From Oscillospiraceae bacterium (GTDB taxonomy: Bacteria; Bacillota_A; Clostridia; Oscillospirales; WRJC01): 23,664 nucleotides of DNA. Shown here in pieces: positions 6,305 through 13,815 of this stretch. The number at the start of each line of letters is the position of its first letter. Within the stretch, counting starts at the first letter, position 1. Location: positions 1 through 23,664 of the forward strand of contig WRJC01000048.1 in NCBI GenBank assembly GCA_009782405.1, written 5' to 3'. The notes under the pieces are model-generated. The model saw only the letters and a list, made by a program, of their open reading frames with translations. It was not told the origin of the DNA and searched no databases. Position numbers and translations under genes: made by a program.

Positions 6305-6331
6305 AAAAAGCCCCGCTTAGCGGGGCTTTTT
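6305..6331 (-). terminator. Rho-independent terminator of the SLH gene
   Basis: A 12-bp stem with a GCCCCGC/GCGGGGC core around loop TTA, flanked by an A-run that becomes a T-run on the minus strand. It is about 40 bp past the SLH gene stop. On the plus strand five T residues follow, so it can work both ways. A second hairpin, CGGGAAA/TTTCCCG (6338-6358), lies between it and the stop codon. Confidence 0.88.
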
Positions 6332-6369
6332 CGTGAGCGGGAAATATACGTTTTCCCGGGTTTTTTTGG

Positions 6370-8592
6370 TTATTTGTATACATCCGTCCATGTTTCCGTG
6401 AAACTCAAACCGTCGGAGGAGGTCTCTTTGATGAAGTCGTGCCCTATGGAAGCCTCCATGATCTCCAAATACGCCCAATGGCCCAAAACGTCCGAGTAGC
6501 TGCGCGGGAGAGCCGCAAGATTGGCGGCGATATACGCTTTGTCGGCTTTTCTTTCCAAAATGCGGTTCACCAGAGTGACGACTTCCGCGCGCGTGATATA
6601 TCCTTCGGGCCTAAACGTGCCGTCCAAATATCCCACAATCCATTCTTTCGCGGCGGCGGAATTTATGTATTTCACCGCCCAGTGGTCGTCCGCGACGTCG
6701 GGGAACACATTCTCGTCGGTCAGGACAAGGTTGTCGAAATGCGCCGCGAGGGTGGCGAACTCCGCCCGGGTGACAAATTCGTTGGGGCGGAAATTGCCGT
6801 CGCGCGAATAATCCGCCAGCACGCCCAGCTGGCGCATGAAACAAACCTGGTTGGCGAACCAGTCGCCATCGCGCACGTCGGGATAATAGCCGTCCTTGTA
6901 ATCCTTGGTCAGATTCATCGATTCCACTAAAAGGCGCGAGAACATCACGACGGCTTCCGCGCGCGACATATTCCTTTCCGGATCGAAAGTGCCATCCGGA
7001 TATCCCTGCATATATGCGAAATGATCGTCTTTGTTCAAAACGGGGATTTTAATGTTTTCGAATGTCACGGGCACATAGGAAGACCCTCCGAGCCATACGC
7101 CGGTTTCCGTCACTGTGATTTCGTATTTGTCGTCGGTCGCGTTGTAGCCCGCGGGCGCGGCGTATTCGTAGAGATTATACTTGCCGAATTCGACTTCAAA
7201 TTTCGCAATTCCGTCTTTATCCGTCACCGCTTCGTACACTCGGCGGCTAGTCGCTTCGGTTATTTCCTCCATGCGCAGTTTCGCCCCCGCCAGCGGTTTG
7301 CCGTCTTCGTCCACTTTCAGCGCGGTAAGCGTTTTTGTGGGCGCCTTAGGCGTCGAAGTCTTCTTGTTGACGAATTTCAGCGAATCATAAGGGATGCCTT
7401 CGCACTCTACGCCGTCGTCGGTCACCGTGATTTTGTATTTTTCGTCCGATTTTTCGTAGCCTGCGGGCGCGGCGTGCTCAAAAATCATGTACTCGCCGAA
7501 CTCGACTTCGAACTCGGCGATTCCGTCCTCGTCCGTCACCGCCTCGTACACCCGGAGGTCGTCTGATTCGCCTATTTCCTCCATACGCAGCTTAGCCCCC
7601 GCCAGCGGTTTGCCGTCTTCGTCCACCTTCAGCGCGGTAACCGTTTCGGTCGGCGGCGTCGGAATCTTTTTGTTGACGAACTCCACCGGCTCGTAGGAAA
7701 AATTGCCGATCCACGCGCCGGACTCCGCCACCGTGATTTTGTGAACATCGTCCGATTTTTCGTAGCCTGCGGGTGCGGCGTGCTCGTAGAGATTGTATTC
7801 GCCGGGTTCGACTTCGAACGTGGCGATTCCGTCCTCGTCCGATGTCGCCTCATACATGCGGAGGTCGTCTGTTTCGCCTACTTCCTCCATGCGCAGCTTT
7901 GCCCCCGCCAGCGGCTCGCCGTCCTCGTCGACTTTCAATGCGATTACCTCGATAATCGGCGGCGGCGGAATCTTTTTGTTGACGAACTTCACCGGCTCGT
8001 CGTAGATTAAATCGTCGCACCATATTTCGTCCTCGAACACCCCGATTTCGTAAACATCGTCCGATTTTTCGTAGCCTGCGGGCGCGGCGTGCTCGTAGAG
8101 ATTGTAGTTGCCGGGTTCGACTTCGAACGTGGCGATGCCGTCCTCGTCCGATGTCGCCTCATAAAAGCGAAGATCGGCTGTTTCGGTTATTTTCACCATG
8201 CGCAGCTTCGCCCCCGCCAGCGGTTTGCCGTCCTCGTCCACTTTCAGCGCCACCACGGTTATAACAGGGACAAAATATACCCGTATTTCCACATGTTGGG
8301 GCGGCATTGTAAACTTGTCGTCGATGATATCCGGGTATTCTTTCAAGGTTTCCCATCTGTCGAAACGGTAGCCGGGATTGGGCACGGCGGTAAGAGTGAC
8401 GGTCGCGCCTTCCTCGGCCGAGTCAACCTTGACGCCGCCGACAGAGGCAAAACCTGTGCCGTTTCCGTCATCATTTACCAAAATTTCGAACATCTCTCCC
8501 GACACCTCCGCTGCGGCGACCGGAAGCGCGGCCACAAACAATACCGCCGCCAAAATCGATGCGATCCAGCGATTCGTTTTCATTTTTTTCAT
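6370..8592 (-). CDS. SLH-anchored surface protein with four SpaA-like repeats
   Basis: A 740-residue exported protein. The signal peptide occupies about 1-28 (basic MKKMKTNRW, hydrophobic core, cut near PVAAAEV). Residues 45-108 form a beta repeat with VTLTAVPNPGYRFDRW. Four SpaA/CnaB-type modules follow (about 112-206, 214-308, 317-411, 421-514). Each has the Lys strand (ALKVDEDGKPLAGAKLRM), the catalytic Glu strand (LYEHAAPAGY) and a final Asn (FVNKK, or FENIK in module 4), the set needed for self-made Lys-Asn isopeptide bonds. From 523 come SLH modules (YPDGTFDPERNMSRAEAVVM, FRPNEFVTRAEF, YLDGTFRPEGYITRAEVV) that bind pyruvylated wall polymer. It is likely a stiff stalk attached to the S-layer or wall, perhaps an adhesin scaffold. 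No sortase motif is seen. The module DNA is so alike that recent duplication or gene conversion is likely. Confidence 0.9.
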   Translation of the reverse strand: MKKMKTNRWIASILAAVLFVAALPVAAAEVSGEMFEILVNDDGNGTGFASVGGVKVDSAEEGATVTLTAVPNPGYRFDRWETLKEYPDIIDDKFTMPPQHVEIRVYFVPVITVVALKVDEDGKPLAGAKLRMVKITETADLRFYEATSDEDGIATFEVEPGNYNLYEHAAPAGYEKSDDVYEIGVFEDEIWCDDLIYDEPVKFVNKKIPPPPIIEVIALKVDEDGEPLAGAKLRMEEVGETDDLRMYEATSDEDGIATFEVEPGEYNLYEHAAPAGYEKSDDVHKITVAESGAWIGNFSYEPVEFVNKKIPTPPTETVTALKVDEDGKPLAGAKLRMEEIGESDDLRVYEAVTDEDGIAEFEVEFGEYMIFEHAAPAGYEKSDEKYKITVTDDGVECEGIPYDSLKFVNKKTSTPKAPTKTLTALKVDEDGKPLAGAKLRMEEITEATSRRVYEAVTDKDGIAKFEVEFGKYNLYEYAAPAGYNATDDKYEITVTETGVWLGGSSYVPVTFENIKIPVLNKDDHFAYMQGYPDGTFDPERNMSRAEAVVMFSRLLVESMNLTKDYKDGYYPDVRDGDWFANQVCFMRQLGVLADYSRDGNFRPNEFVTRAEFATLAAHFDNLVLTDENVFPDVADDHWAVKYINSAAAKEWIVGYLDGTFRPEGYITRAEVVTLVNRILERKADKAYIAANLAALPRSYSDVLGHWAYLEIMEASIGHDFIKETSSDGLSFTETWTDVYK
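7051..8259 (-). repeat. Four tandem SpaA-module DNA repeats
   Basis: Units of about 306-312 bp, from codon 112 to codon 514 of the SLH gene, are spaced 102, 103 and 104 codons apart. Stretches such as the GAC GAA GAC GGC AAA CCG segment and the segment encoding EHAAPAGYEKSDD recur nearly base for base in units 1-3. Unit 4 is the most diverged (EYAAPAGYNATDD). Repeats of this kind commonly change in number between strains. Confidence 0.8.
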
Positions 8593-8637
8593 TTGCTTTT
8601 TCCTCCCATATTTTTGTTGTTCGAGTAGTTTCTATAT

Positions 8638-8666
8638 ATTTTAATGCTTTTTCAAACTTTTTTCAA
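8638..8666 (-). promoter_or_regulatory. Promoter of the SLH gene
   Basis: On the minus strand TTGAAA (8661-8666) and TAAAAT (8638-8643) have a 17-bp spacer, about 45 bp before the ATG at 8592. The ribosome binding site GGGAGG follows in the leader. Confidence 0.65.
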
Positions 8667-8760
8667 TTGCTTTTTTGTGAATTTTTTGTGTTTTATGCGA
8701 TATAAACAAAAATTATTCCGTTCATAACAAATGAGTATCGCGCCTTTTGCCCGAAATGTC

Positions 8761-8789
8761 TTGACAATCTCGGCGAAATGCTGTATAAT
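8761..8789 (+). promoter_or_regulatory. Consensus promoter of the purC operon
   Basis: TTGACA (8761-8766) and TATAAT (8784-8789) are separated by exactly 17 bp, a full sigma-A consensus. The start codon at 8826 is close, so the leader is only about 30 bases, with no room for a purine riboswitch. Confidence 0.85.
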
Positions 8790-8825
8790 GGAGGCGAAAA
8801 CAAAAACATATGGAGGACAAAACAA

Positions 8826-9509
8826 ATGACGCGCGTTTACGAGGGAAAAACAAAAACGATTTACAAAAAGGACGATGGGAACTATATCCTCAAATTCAAG
8901 GACGACGCGACCGGGACAGACGGCAAATTCGACCCCGGGGCGAACACCGTGGGGCTTTCCATAGAGGGCATGGGCAAGAGCGGGCTCATGATCACCGAGC
9001 ATTATTTCAAAAAAATAGAGGCCGCCGGAATTCCCACCCACTTCGTCAAAGCCGACATAGACAAAGCCGAACTCACCGTCAGGCCCGCCGCGATCTTCGG
9101 CCAGGGGATAGAGGTCATATGCCGCTTCAAAGCCACCGGAAGCTTCATGCGCAGATACGGCGCATACGCCAAAGAGGGGCAGGACCTCGACGCTTTCGTG
9201 GAGGTGACGCTAAAAGACGACGGCCGGGGCGACCCGCCCATAACCCGCGATGCTTTAGATATGCTCGGCATCGTCAAAAATGACCGGTACGAAACATTGA
9301 AAGCCCTCACGCAAAAAATTTCGCGCCTGATAAAAGCCGACTTGGAGGCCAAGAGCGCCGAACTCTATGACATAAAGCTGGAATTCGGCACAATAGGGGG
9401 CGAAGTGGCGCTGATCGACGAAATTTCGGCGGGAAATATGCGCGTTTACAAAGATGGCAAAATCGTGGAGCCGCTTGATCTGGCGAAACTGATTTTAGGA
9501 TATGCTTAG
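8826..9509 (+). CDS. purC: Phosphoribosylaminoimidazole-succinocarboxamide synthase (SAICAR synthetase)
   Basis: PurC joins CAIR with aspartate using ATP, the eighth step of purine synthesis in the cytoplasm. The 227-residue protein shows the family's start (TRVYEGKTKTIY), the glycine-rich KDDATGTDGKFDPGANTV stretch, VICRFKATGSFMRRYG and IDEISAGNMRV near the C-terminus. The frame is open upstream, but ATG at 8826 is the start: GGAGG lies at 8812-8816 and the protein then begins as in other PurC. The length is normal. It is first in an operon with an XRE-cupin regulator and an acyl-CoA synthetase, not with other pur genes, so purine genes are probably scattered in this genome. In some clostridial PurC the start of the ATP-binding loop differs slightly; nothing here suggests loss of activity. 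Confidence 0.95.
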   Translation: MTRVYEGKTKTIYKKDDGNYILKFKDDATGTDGKFDPGANTVGLSIEGMGKSGLMITEHYFKKIEAAGIPTHFVKADIDKAELTVRPAAIFGQGIEVICRFKATGSFMRRYGAYAKEGQDLDAFVEVTLKDDGRGDPPITRDALDMLGIVKNDRYETLKALTQKISRLIKADLEAKSAELYDIKLEFGTIGGEVALIDEISAGNMRVYKDGKIVEPLDLAKLILGYA

Positions 9510-9547
9510 CGTGTCTGCCAAAATAATCAAAGAAGGGAGCAAAAAAA

Positions 9548-10162
9548 ATGGACGAACAGATAATGCAGGTCGCAGCGCGGATAAAAGAGCTGCGCGAAAT
9601 ATTCGGCTTTTCCGCGAAAGCGATAGCCGAAAAGCTCAATCTTTCGGAATTGGTTTATTTGGGCTATGAAGCCTCGGGGGCGGACATACCCATAAGCGTG
9701 ATATACAACCTGGCGCTCATATACAACGTGGACACCATCGAGATCCTTTCGGGCATTTCGCCCAAGCTCAATACGATAAGCGTGGTCAAAAGCGGCGAAG
9801 GGCTCCGGGTGGAACGCTTTGAAGGGTATCAATACGAAAACATAGCGTATAAATTCATGCACCGCAAAATGGAGCCGATGATAGTGCTGCTGAACCCATC
9901 GGAAACAAAGCCCGCGCTCGTCTCGCACAAGGGCCAGGAACTCAATTATTGCCTTGAAGGGGAAATGATCGTCTACTACGACGAAAAAGCCGTATATCTG
10001 AAAGAGGGCGATTGCGTCTATTTCGATTCGATTCACCCCCACGGGCAAAAAGCCGCCTTGCCGGACAAAGCCGCGAAATTTTTGACGGTGATAAACGATG
10101 ATCAATTTACGAAAAAAAGCGAGGAGATAAAATGCTTGCCGCAAAATACCTGGACAAAATGA
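9548..10162 (+). CDS. XRE-family regulator with cupin domain
   Basis: A 204-residue protein with an N-terminal helix-turn-helix (about 7-66, RIKELREIFGFSAKAIAEKL) and a C-terminal cupin barrel (about 105-185). The metal-binding type residues are His127 and Glu131 in SHKGQELNYCLEGEM and His163/His165 in IHPHG. Such regulators bind a small effector or metal in the cupin and repress or activate a neighbouring gene. The acyl-CoA synthetase start lies inside the last ten codons (31-bp overlap), so the two are translationally linked and the synthetase operon is the likely target. ATG at 9548 follows GGGAG. The effector is unknown; a short-chain acid or acyl-CoA would fit the context. Confidence 0.88.
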   Translation: MDEQIMQVAARIKELREIFGFSAKAIAEKLNLSELVYLGYEASGADIPISVIYNLALIYNVDTIEILSGISPKLNTISVVKSGEGLRVERFEGYQYENIAYKFMHRKMEPMIVLLNPSETKPALVSHKGQELNYCLEGEMIVYYDEKAVYLKEGDCVYFDSIHPHGQKAALPDKAAKFLTVINDDQFTKKSEEIKCLPQNTWTK

Positions 10163-11829
10163 GTTTTGATTCCTACGAGGATTTCAAAAGCAGCTATAAA
10201 TTGAACATACCCGAAAACTTCAACTTCGGTTTCGACATAGTGGACGCCTACGCAAACCAAGACCCGAAAAAAACCGCGCTCGTGTGGTGCAACGACCACG
10301 GGGAGGAAAAGTTTTTCAGCTTTGCCGACATAAAGAGCCACAGCAACAAAATCGCCAATTTCTTGGCCGGGCTCGGCATCAAGAAAGGCGACATGGTGCT
10401 GCTCATACTAAAACAGCGCTACGAGTACTGGCTGGCCGCCGTGGCGCTGCACAAAATCGGCGCGGTTTTGATCCCCGGCTCGACCCAGCTCACAAAAAAA
10501 GACATCGCCTACAGGACCAATGCCGCCCGGATCAAAATGATAATAGCGGTGGGGGAAAAATACGTGGTCGAGCAAGTCGAGGCGGCAATGCCAAATTCGC
10601 CCTCGGTGATCGCCAAGGCCTTGGTTCCGGCAAACGGCATCGAGGGCAGCGACAGGCGCGAAGGCTGGCTCTGTTTTTCCGGGGAGTACGAAAAACAGGC
10701 GGACAAACTGGACAGGACCGACGTAAAATCGGCAGATGCTATGCTCGCCTATTTCACCTCCGGCACCACGGGAATGCCAAAAATGGTGGCCCACGACAAC
10801 ACATACCCGCTCGGGCACATAACCACGGCCAAATACTGGCAGAAAGTCATCGACAACGCCCTGCATTTCACCTATTCGGATTCCGGCTGGGCGAAATTCG
10901 GCTGGGGCAAAATCTACGGCCAATGGATCGCGGGGACCGCCCTTTTGGCCTACGACGAAGACAAATTCGCGCCTGAAAGGCTGCTTTCCGTGATCGAAAA
11001 ATACAAAGTGGACACTTTTTGCGCCCCGCCCACCGTATACAGGTTTTTCATAAAGGAAAATCTTGCAAAGTATGACTTCTCGAATATGAAACACGCCGCC
11101 ACCGCGGGGGAACCGCTGAACCCCGAAGTGTTCAACCAGTTTAAAAAGGCCACCGGCCTTGTCATCCACGAGGGTTTCGGGCAAACCGAATCGTCGGTGC
11201 TGCTTGGCAACTTCGGCTGGTTCGAGCCAAGACCGGGTTCGATGGGAAAACCTTCGCCGCTTTATGACATAGACCTGGTCAACGACGAAGGCAAATCCTG
11301 CACGGACGGCGAAGAAGGCGAAATTGTGATTACAAACGTGGGCGAATGTCACCCGACGGGTTTGCTTGTCGGATATTACAAAGACGGTGCGATAGCAAAA
11401 GACTGTTTTGAAGGCGGGTCGTACCGCACCGGGGACGTGGCCTGGAGGGATACAAACGGGTACTACTGGTTCGTTGGCAGGACAGACGACGTGATCAAAT
11501 GCTCGGGCTACCGGATAGGCCCTTTCGAAGTCGAAAGCGCAGTGCTCGAACACCCGGCGGTATTGGAGTGCGCGATAACCGCCGCCCCCGACCCCACGAG
11601 GGGGCAGGTGGTAAAGGCCACGGTGGTGCTTCGGAAAGATGCAAAAGAAAAAGGCTGGGAGCCGGGCGAGAAGCTCGCCAAAGAGATACAAAACCACGTG
11701 AAATCCGCCACCGCGCCGTATAAATACCCCAGGATCGTGGAGTTCGCGGACGAGCTGCCAAAAACTTTGGGAGGCAAGATCAAGAGAGCCGAGATAAGAA
11801 AAGAGAGCGAAGAAGCGGCCGCGCGGTGA
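10132..11829 (+). CDS. Acyl-CoA synthetase, acetyl/medium-chain (MACS) type
   Basis: A 565-residue member of the adenylate-forming superfamily that activates a carboxylic acid to its CoA thioester via acyl-AMP. Motifs are YFTSGTTGMPKMVAHDN (207-223, phosphate loop), SDSGWAKFGWGKIYGQWIAG (249-268, typical of acetyl/medium-chain synthetases), GFGQTES (348-354), YRTGDVAW (431-438), GRTDDVIKCSGYRIGP (449-464) and PKTLGGKIKR (543-552), whose Lys549 is the catalytic and regulable lysine. The start at 10132 has GAGGAG upstream, inside the regulator gene. It ends 15 bp before a strong hairpin. Substrate choice (acetate, butyrate, branched or aromatic acids) cannot be read from the sequence. It is distinct from the long-chain type enzyme at 18023-19753. 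Confidence 0.92.
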   Translation: MLAAKYLDKMSFDSYEDFKSSYKLNIPENFNFGFDIVDAYANQDPKKTALVWCNDHGEEKFFSFADIKSHSNKIANFLAGLGIKKGDMVLLILKQRYEYWLAAVALHKIGAVLIPGSTQLTKKDIAYRTNAARIKMIIAVGEKYVVEQVEAAMPNSPSVIAKALVPANGIEGSDRREGWLCFSGEYEKQADKLDRTDVKSADAMLAYFTSGTTGMPKMVAHDNTYPLGHITTAKYWQKVIDNALHFTYSDSGWAKFGWGKIYGQWIAGTALLAYDEDKFAPERLLSVIEKYKVDTFCAPPTVYRFFIKENLAKYDFSNMKHAATAGEPLNPEVFNQFKKATGLVIHEGFGQTESSVLLGNFGWFEPRPGSMGKPSPLYDIDLVNDEGKSCTDGEEGEIVITNVGECHPTGLLVGYYKDGAIAKDCFEGGSYRTGDVAWRDTNGYYWFVGRTDDVIKCSGYRIGPFEVESAVLEHPAVLECAITAAPDPTRGQVVKATVVLRKDAKEKGWEPGEKLAKEIQNHVKSATAPYKYPRIVEFADELPKTLGGKIKRAEIRKESEEAAAR

Positions 11830-11843
11830 AAATAGAGGCCATA

Positions 11844-11877
11844 AAAGATGCCAGCTTTTTTTAAAGCTGGCATCTTT
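11844..11877. terminator. Shared bidirectional terminator
   Basis: A 15-bp perfect stem, AAAGATGCCAGCTTT with AAAGCTGGCATCTTT, around TTTT. It sits between the ends of the convergent acyl-CoA synthetase (+) and aspartate-semialdehyde dehydrogenase (-) genes, so it can stop transcription from both sides. Confidence 0.85.
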
Positions 11878-11880
11878 GTC

Positions 11881-12987
11881 CTATTTTTTTCCGATGAAGC
11901 CTTTTTTATGCAGCAGCTCCGCCGAAAGCACCCCGCCGCCCGCCGCGCCCCGGAGCGTGTTGTGCGAGAGGCCTACGAATTTGTAGTCGAATATCCCGGA
12001 GCCGTCCTCCCTGAGCCTGCCCGCCGAGATCGCCATTCCGTTCTCGAGATCCCTGTCCAGCTTTGTCTGGGGGCGGTCGTCTTCGCCGAAATAGTGTATG
12101 AACTGTTTTGGGGCGGAGGGCAGGTTCAATTTTTGCGGCTCGCCCGAAAACTCCTCCCAGAGCCTTATTATCTCCTCTTTTGAGGGCTTGGCCGCCGAAT
12201 TTTTGAACTTTATATACACGGCCGCCAGATGCCCGTCCGTGGCGGGCACCCTTATGCACTGCGAAGTTATCGCCGGGAGCTTCGCGCACTCGATTATCCC
12301 GCCGTTCACCGAGCCCCAGATTTTCATTGGTTCCTTCTCGCTTTTTTCCTCCTCGCCGCCGATATGCGGGATCACGTTGTCGATCATCTCGGGCCAGTCC
12401 TCAAACGACTTTCCCGCCCCCGATATCGCCTGGTATGTCGATACTGCGACTTCCGCGAGGCCGTAGCCCAAAAGCGGCGTGAGCATGGGCACATAGCTCT
12501 GGATCGAGCAGTTCGGCTTTACCGCGACGAATCCCCTTTTTGTGCCGAGGCGTTTTTTTTGGGTTTCGATCACGGCGAGGTGGGAGCTGTTTATCTCCGC
12601 GATCAGCATCGGAACGTCGGGACAGCTTCTGCAGGCCGAAGTGTTTGAGACCACGGGGGTTTCGGCCTTGGCGTAGGCCTCCTCGAGGTTTTTTACGTCC
12701 TCTTTTTTTGGCATCTCAAAGGCGCTGAAAACAAAGTCGCACAGCCCGCTCAGCTTTTTGACATCCGAAGCGTCGAAGACCTCCATATCCCGCACGGCTT
12801 CGGGAACGGGCGCCGGCATTTTCCAGCGCCCCTTTATGGCTTCCGAATATTTTTTGCCCGCCGATTTTGGGCTTGCGGCGAGCGCGCTTATGTTAAAATA
12901 CGGGTGGTCGGAGAGCAGGGTGACAAACCTCTGCCCCACCATTCCGGTCGCTCCCAGAATCCCCGCGTTGATTTTCTGTTGGCTCAA
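11881..12987 (-). CDS. asd: Aspartate-semialdehyde dehydrogenase, archaeal/fungal type
   Basis: The enzyme reduces aspartyl phosphate to aspartate semialdehyde with NADPH, the branch point to lysine/diaminopimelate, threonine and methionine. The 368-residue protein has the Rossmann start AGILGATGMVGQRFVTLL, the active-site Cys in KPNCSIQSYV, ISGAGKSFEDWPEM and the catalytic-region His in PATDGHLAAVYI. The pattern is that of the archaeal/fungal-like ASADH branch, which also occurs in some Clostridia, not the common E. coli/Bacillus branch. The start is TTG at 12987, with AAAGAGG seven to eight bases upstream; no ATG fits. It follows the unknown 219-residue gene by 12 bp, so the two form one operon. 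It ends at the shared terminator. Identity is secure. Confidence 0.94.
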   Translation of the reverse strand: MSQQKINAGILGATGMVGQRFVTLLSDHPYFNISALAASPKSAGKKYSEAIKGRWKMPAPVPEAVRDMEVFDASDVKKLSGLCDFVFSAFEMPKKEDVKNLEEAYAKAETPVVSNTSACRSCPDVPMLIAEINSSHLAVIETQKKRLGTKRGFVAVKPNCSIQSYVPMLTPLLGYGLAEVAVSTYQAISGAGKSFEDWPEMIDNVIPHIGGEEEKSEKEPMKIWGSVNGGIIECAKLPAITSQCIRVPATDGHLAAVYIKFKNSAAKPSKEEIIRLWEEFSGEPQKLNLPSAPKQFIHYFGEDDRPQTKLDRDLENGMAISAGRLREDGSGIFDYKFVGLSHNTLRGAAGGGVLSAELLHKKGFIGKK

Positions 12988-12999
12988 TTTTTATCCTCT

Positions 13000-13659
13000 T
13001 TAACCTTTCTGGCTTCTTATCCATTTGCGCAGCTCTTTGAACGCCGAGCGCGTTTCCATGTCGTCGAGTATCTCGACGAGCTCGCATGTAAATCCGTCGG
13101 CGGGCTTGTTCCCCCGGTTCAGCTCGGTGACCCGGTTGTTTAAGATATGCACCACTATTTGCTCCGGGTCGATTTTCGCGGCTATCATGTCCGCGACGAT
13201 TTTGCTGCGGGAGGCGAATTGTATCATGTCCTTGTTCATCAGCGCATAGGAAAATTTCCCTTTTTTGTCCGTATACTTTGCGAGAATCGACTTGTAGGCG
13301 CTCGAAAGCACCACGAACTTTTCGTCCTTTGTGACATCCTTTTCGGCTTCCGCCTCGCCTGCGGCGTCTATGTCCTCCGCGGACTTATCCGCCGTATACA
13401 TAACCGGCCCGCGCAGACCGAACGGCATGCTGCGCGTAGCGAGCGCCGCTTCTTTCAGCGCGGCCGATATGGAATCGTCGCCCAGCGAAAATGCGTTTTC
13501 GAGCCTGTACGGCAAAAATTCGCCGTCGCGCTTGTTTATCGTGAATGTGGCCTCCCCGCTTTCGTTTGCCAGTGTTATGCCCGCGCCCCCCGCCGGAAGC
13601 TTCACTTTGTACGCGATGGCCTCCATGCTTTTCAGTCTTACGATTTGTGTCCTTACCAT
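13000..13659 (-). CDS. Protein of unknown function upstream of asd
   Basis: I do not recognise this 219-residue soluble protein. It has no signal peptide or membrane segment. It begins MVRTQIVRLKSMEAIAYKVK, has a glycine-rich KLPAGGAGITLANESG, a strongly acidic central stretch (about 90-112, AEDIDAAGEAEAEKDVTKDE) that is probably a flexible linker, and a helical C-terminal half (IDPEQIVVHILNNRVTELNR) ending in a basic KELRKWIRSQKG. Two domains joined by a charged linker seem likely. ATG at 13659 has AGAGGG nine bases upstream; Met12 is an alternative start. It is the first gene of the asd operon, driven by a good promoter, so a link to amino-acid or cell-wall precursor supply is possible but unproven. 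Confidence 0.75.
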   Translation of the reverse strand: MVRTQIVRLKSMEAIAYKVKLPAGGAGITLANESGEATFTINKRDGEFLPYRLENAFSLGDDSISAALKEAALATRSMPFGLRGPVMYTADKSAEDIDAAGEAEAEKDVTKDEKFVVLSSAYKSILAKYTDKKGKFSYALMNKDMIQFASRSKIVADMIAAKIDPEQIVVHILNNRVTELNRGNKPADGFTCELVEILDDMETRSAFKELRKWIRSQKG

Positions 13660-13692
13660 TGATTTTTTCCCTCTGCTTTCTTGTTTTTTGAA

Positions 13693-13721
13693 ATTATATC
13701 ATAAATTTACCGGAATTTCAA
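13693..13721 (-). promoter_or_regulatory. Promoter of the unknown gene-asd operon
   Basis: On the minus strand TTGAAA (13716-13721) and TATAAT (13693-13698) have a 17-bp spacer, about 35 bp before the ATG at 13659. Confidence 0.78.
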
Positions 13722-13750
13722 GCGGTTTTGGAATTTTTTTCGCGATAATG

Positions 13751-13779
13751 TTGTTTATGCCTGATTTTTGTGATATAAT
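13751..13779 (+). promoter_or_regulatory. Promoter of the oxidoreductase/solute-binding unit
   Basis: TTGTTT (13751-13756) and TATAAT (13774-13779; extended TG-A just before) have a 17-bp spacer, about 36 bp before the ATG at 13816, with AAGGAGG in the leader. It is divergent from the asd operon promoter 30 bp away. Confidence 0.75.
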
Positions 13780-13815
13780 GACAGTCGAAGCATTTAAAAT
13801 CAAGGAGGAAATTTT

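Noticed and set aside
7051..8259. CRISPR-like periodic repeats
   Set aside because: The periodicity is about 306-312 bp and lies within one open reading frame encoding SpaA-like modules, not short repeats with unique spacers.
6439..8628. Several plus-strand ORFs of 70-180 codons opposite the SLH gene
   Set aside because: They mirror the tandem repeats of the sense gene and are rich in Arg, Phe and Ser from reversed codons; no start signals.
10408..11697. 429-codon minus-strand ORF opposite the acyl-CoA synthetase
   Set aside because: It is a shadow frame caused by codon bias; it has no recognisable motif and an Arg/Val/Phe-rich sequence, while the sense frame has all adenylate-forming motifs.
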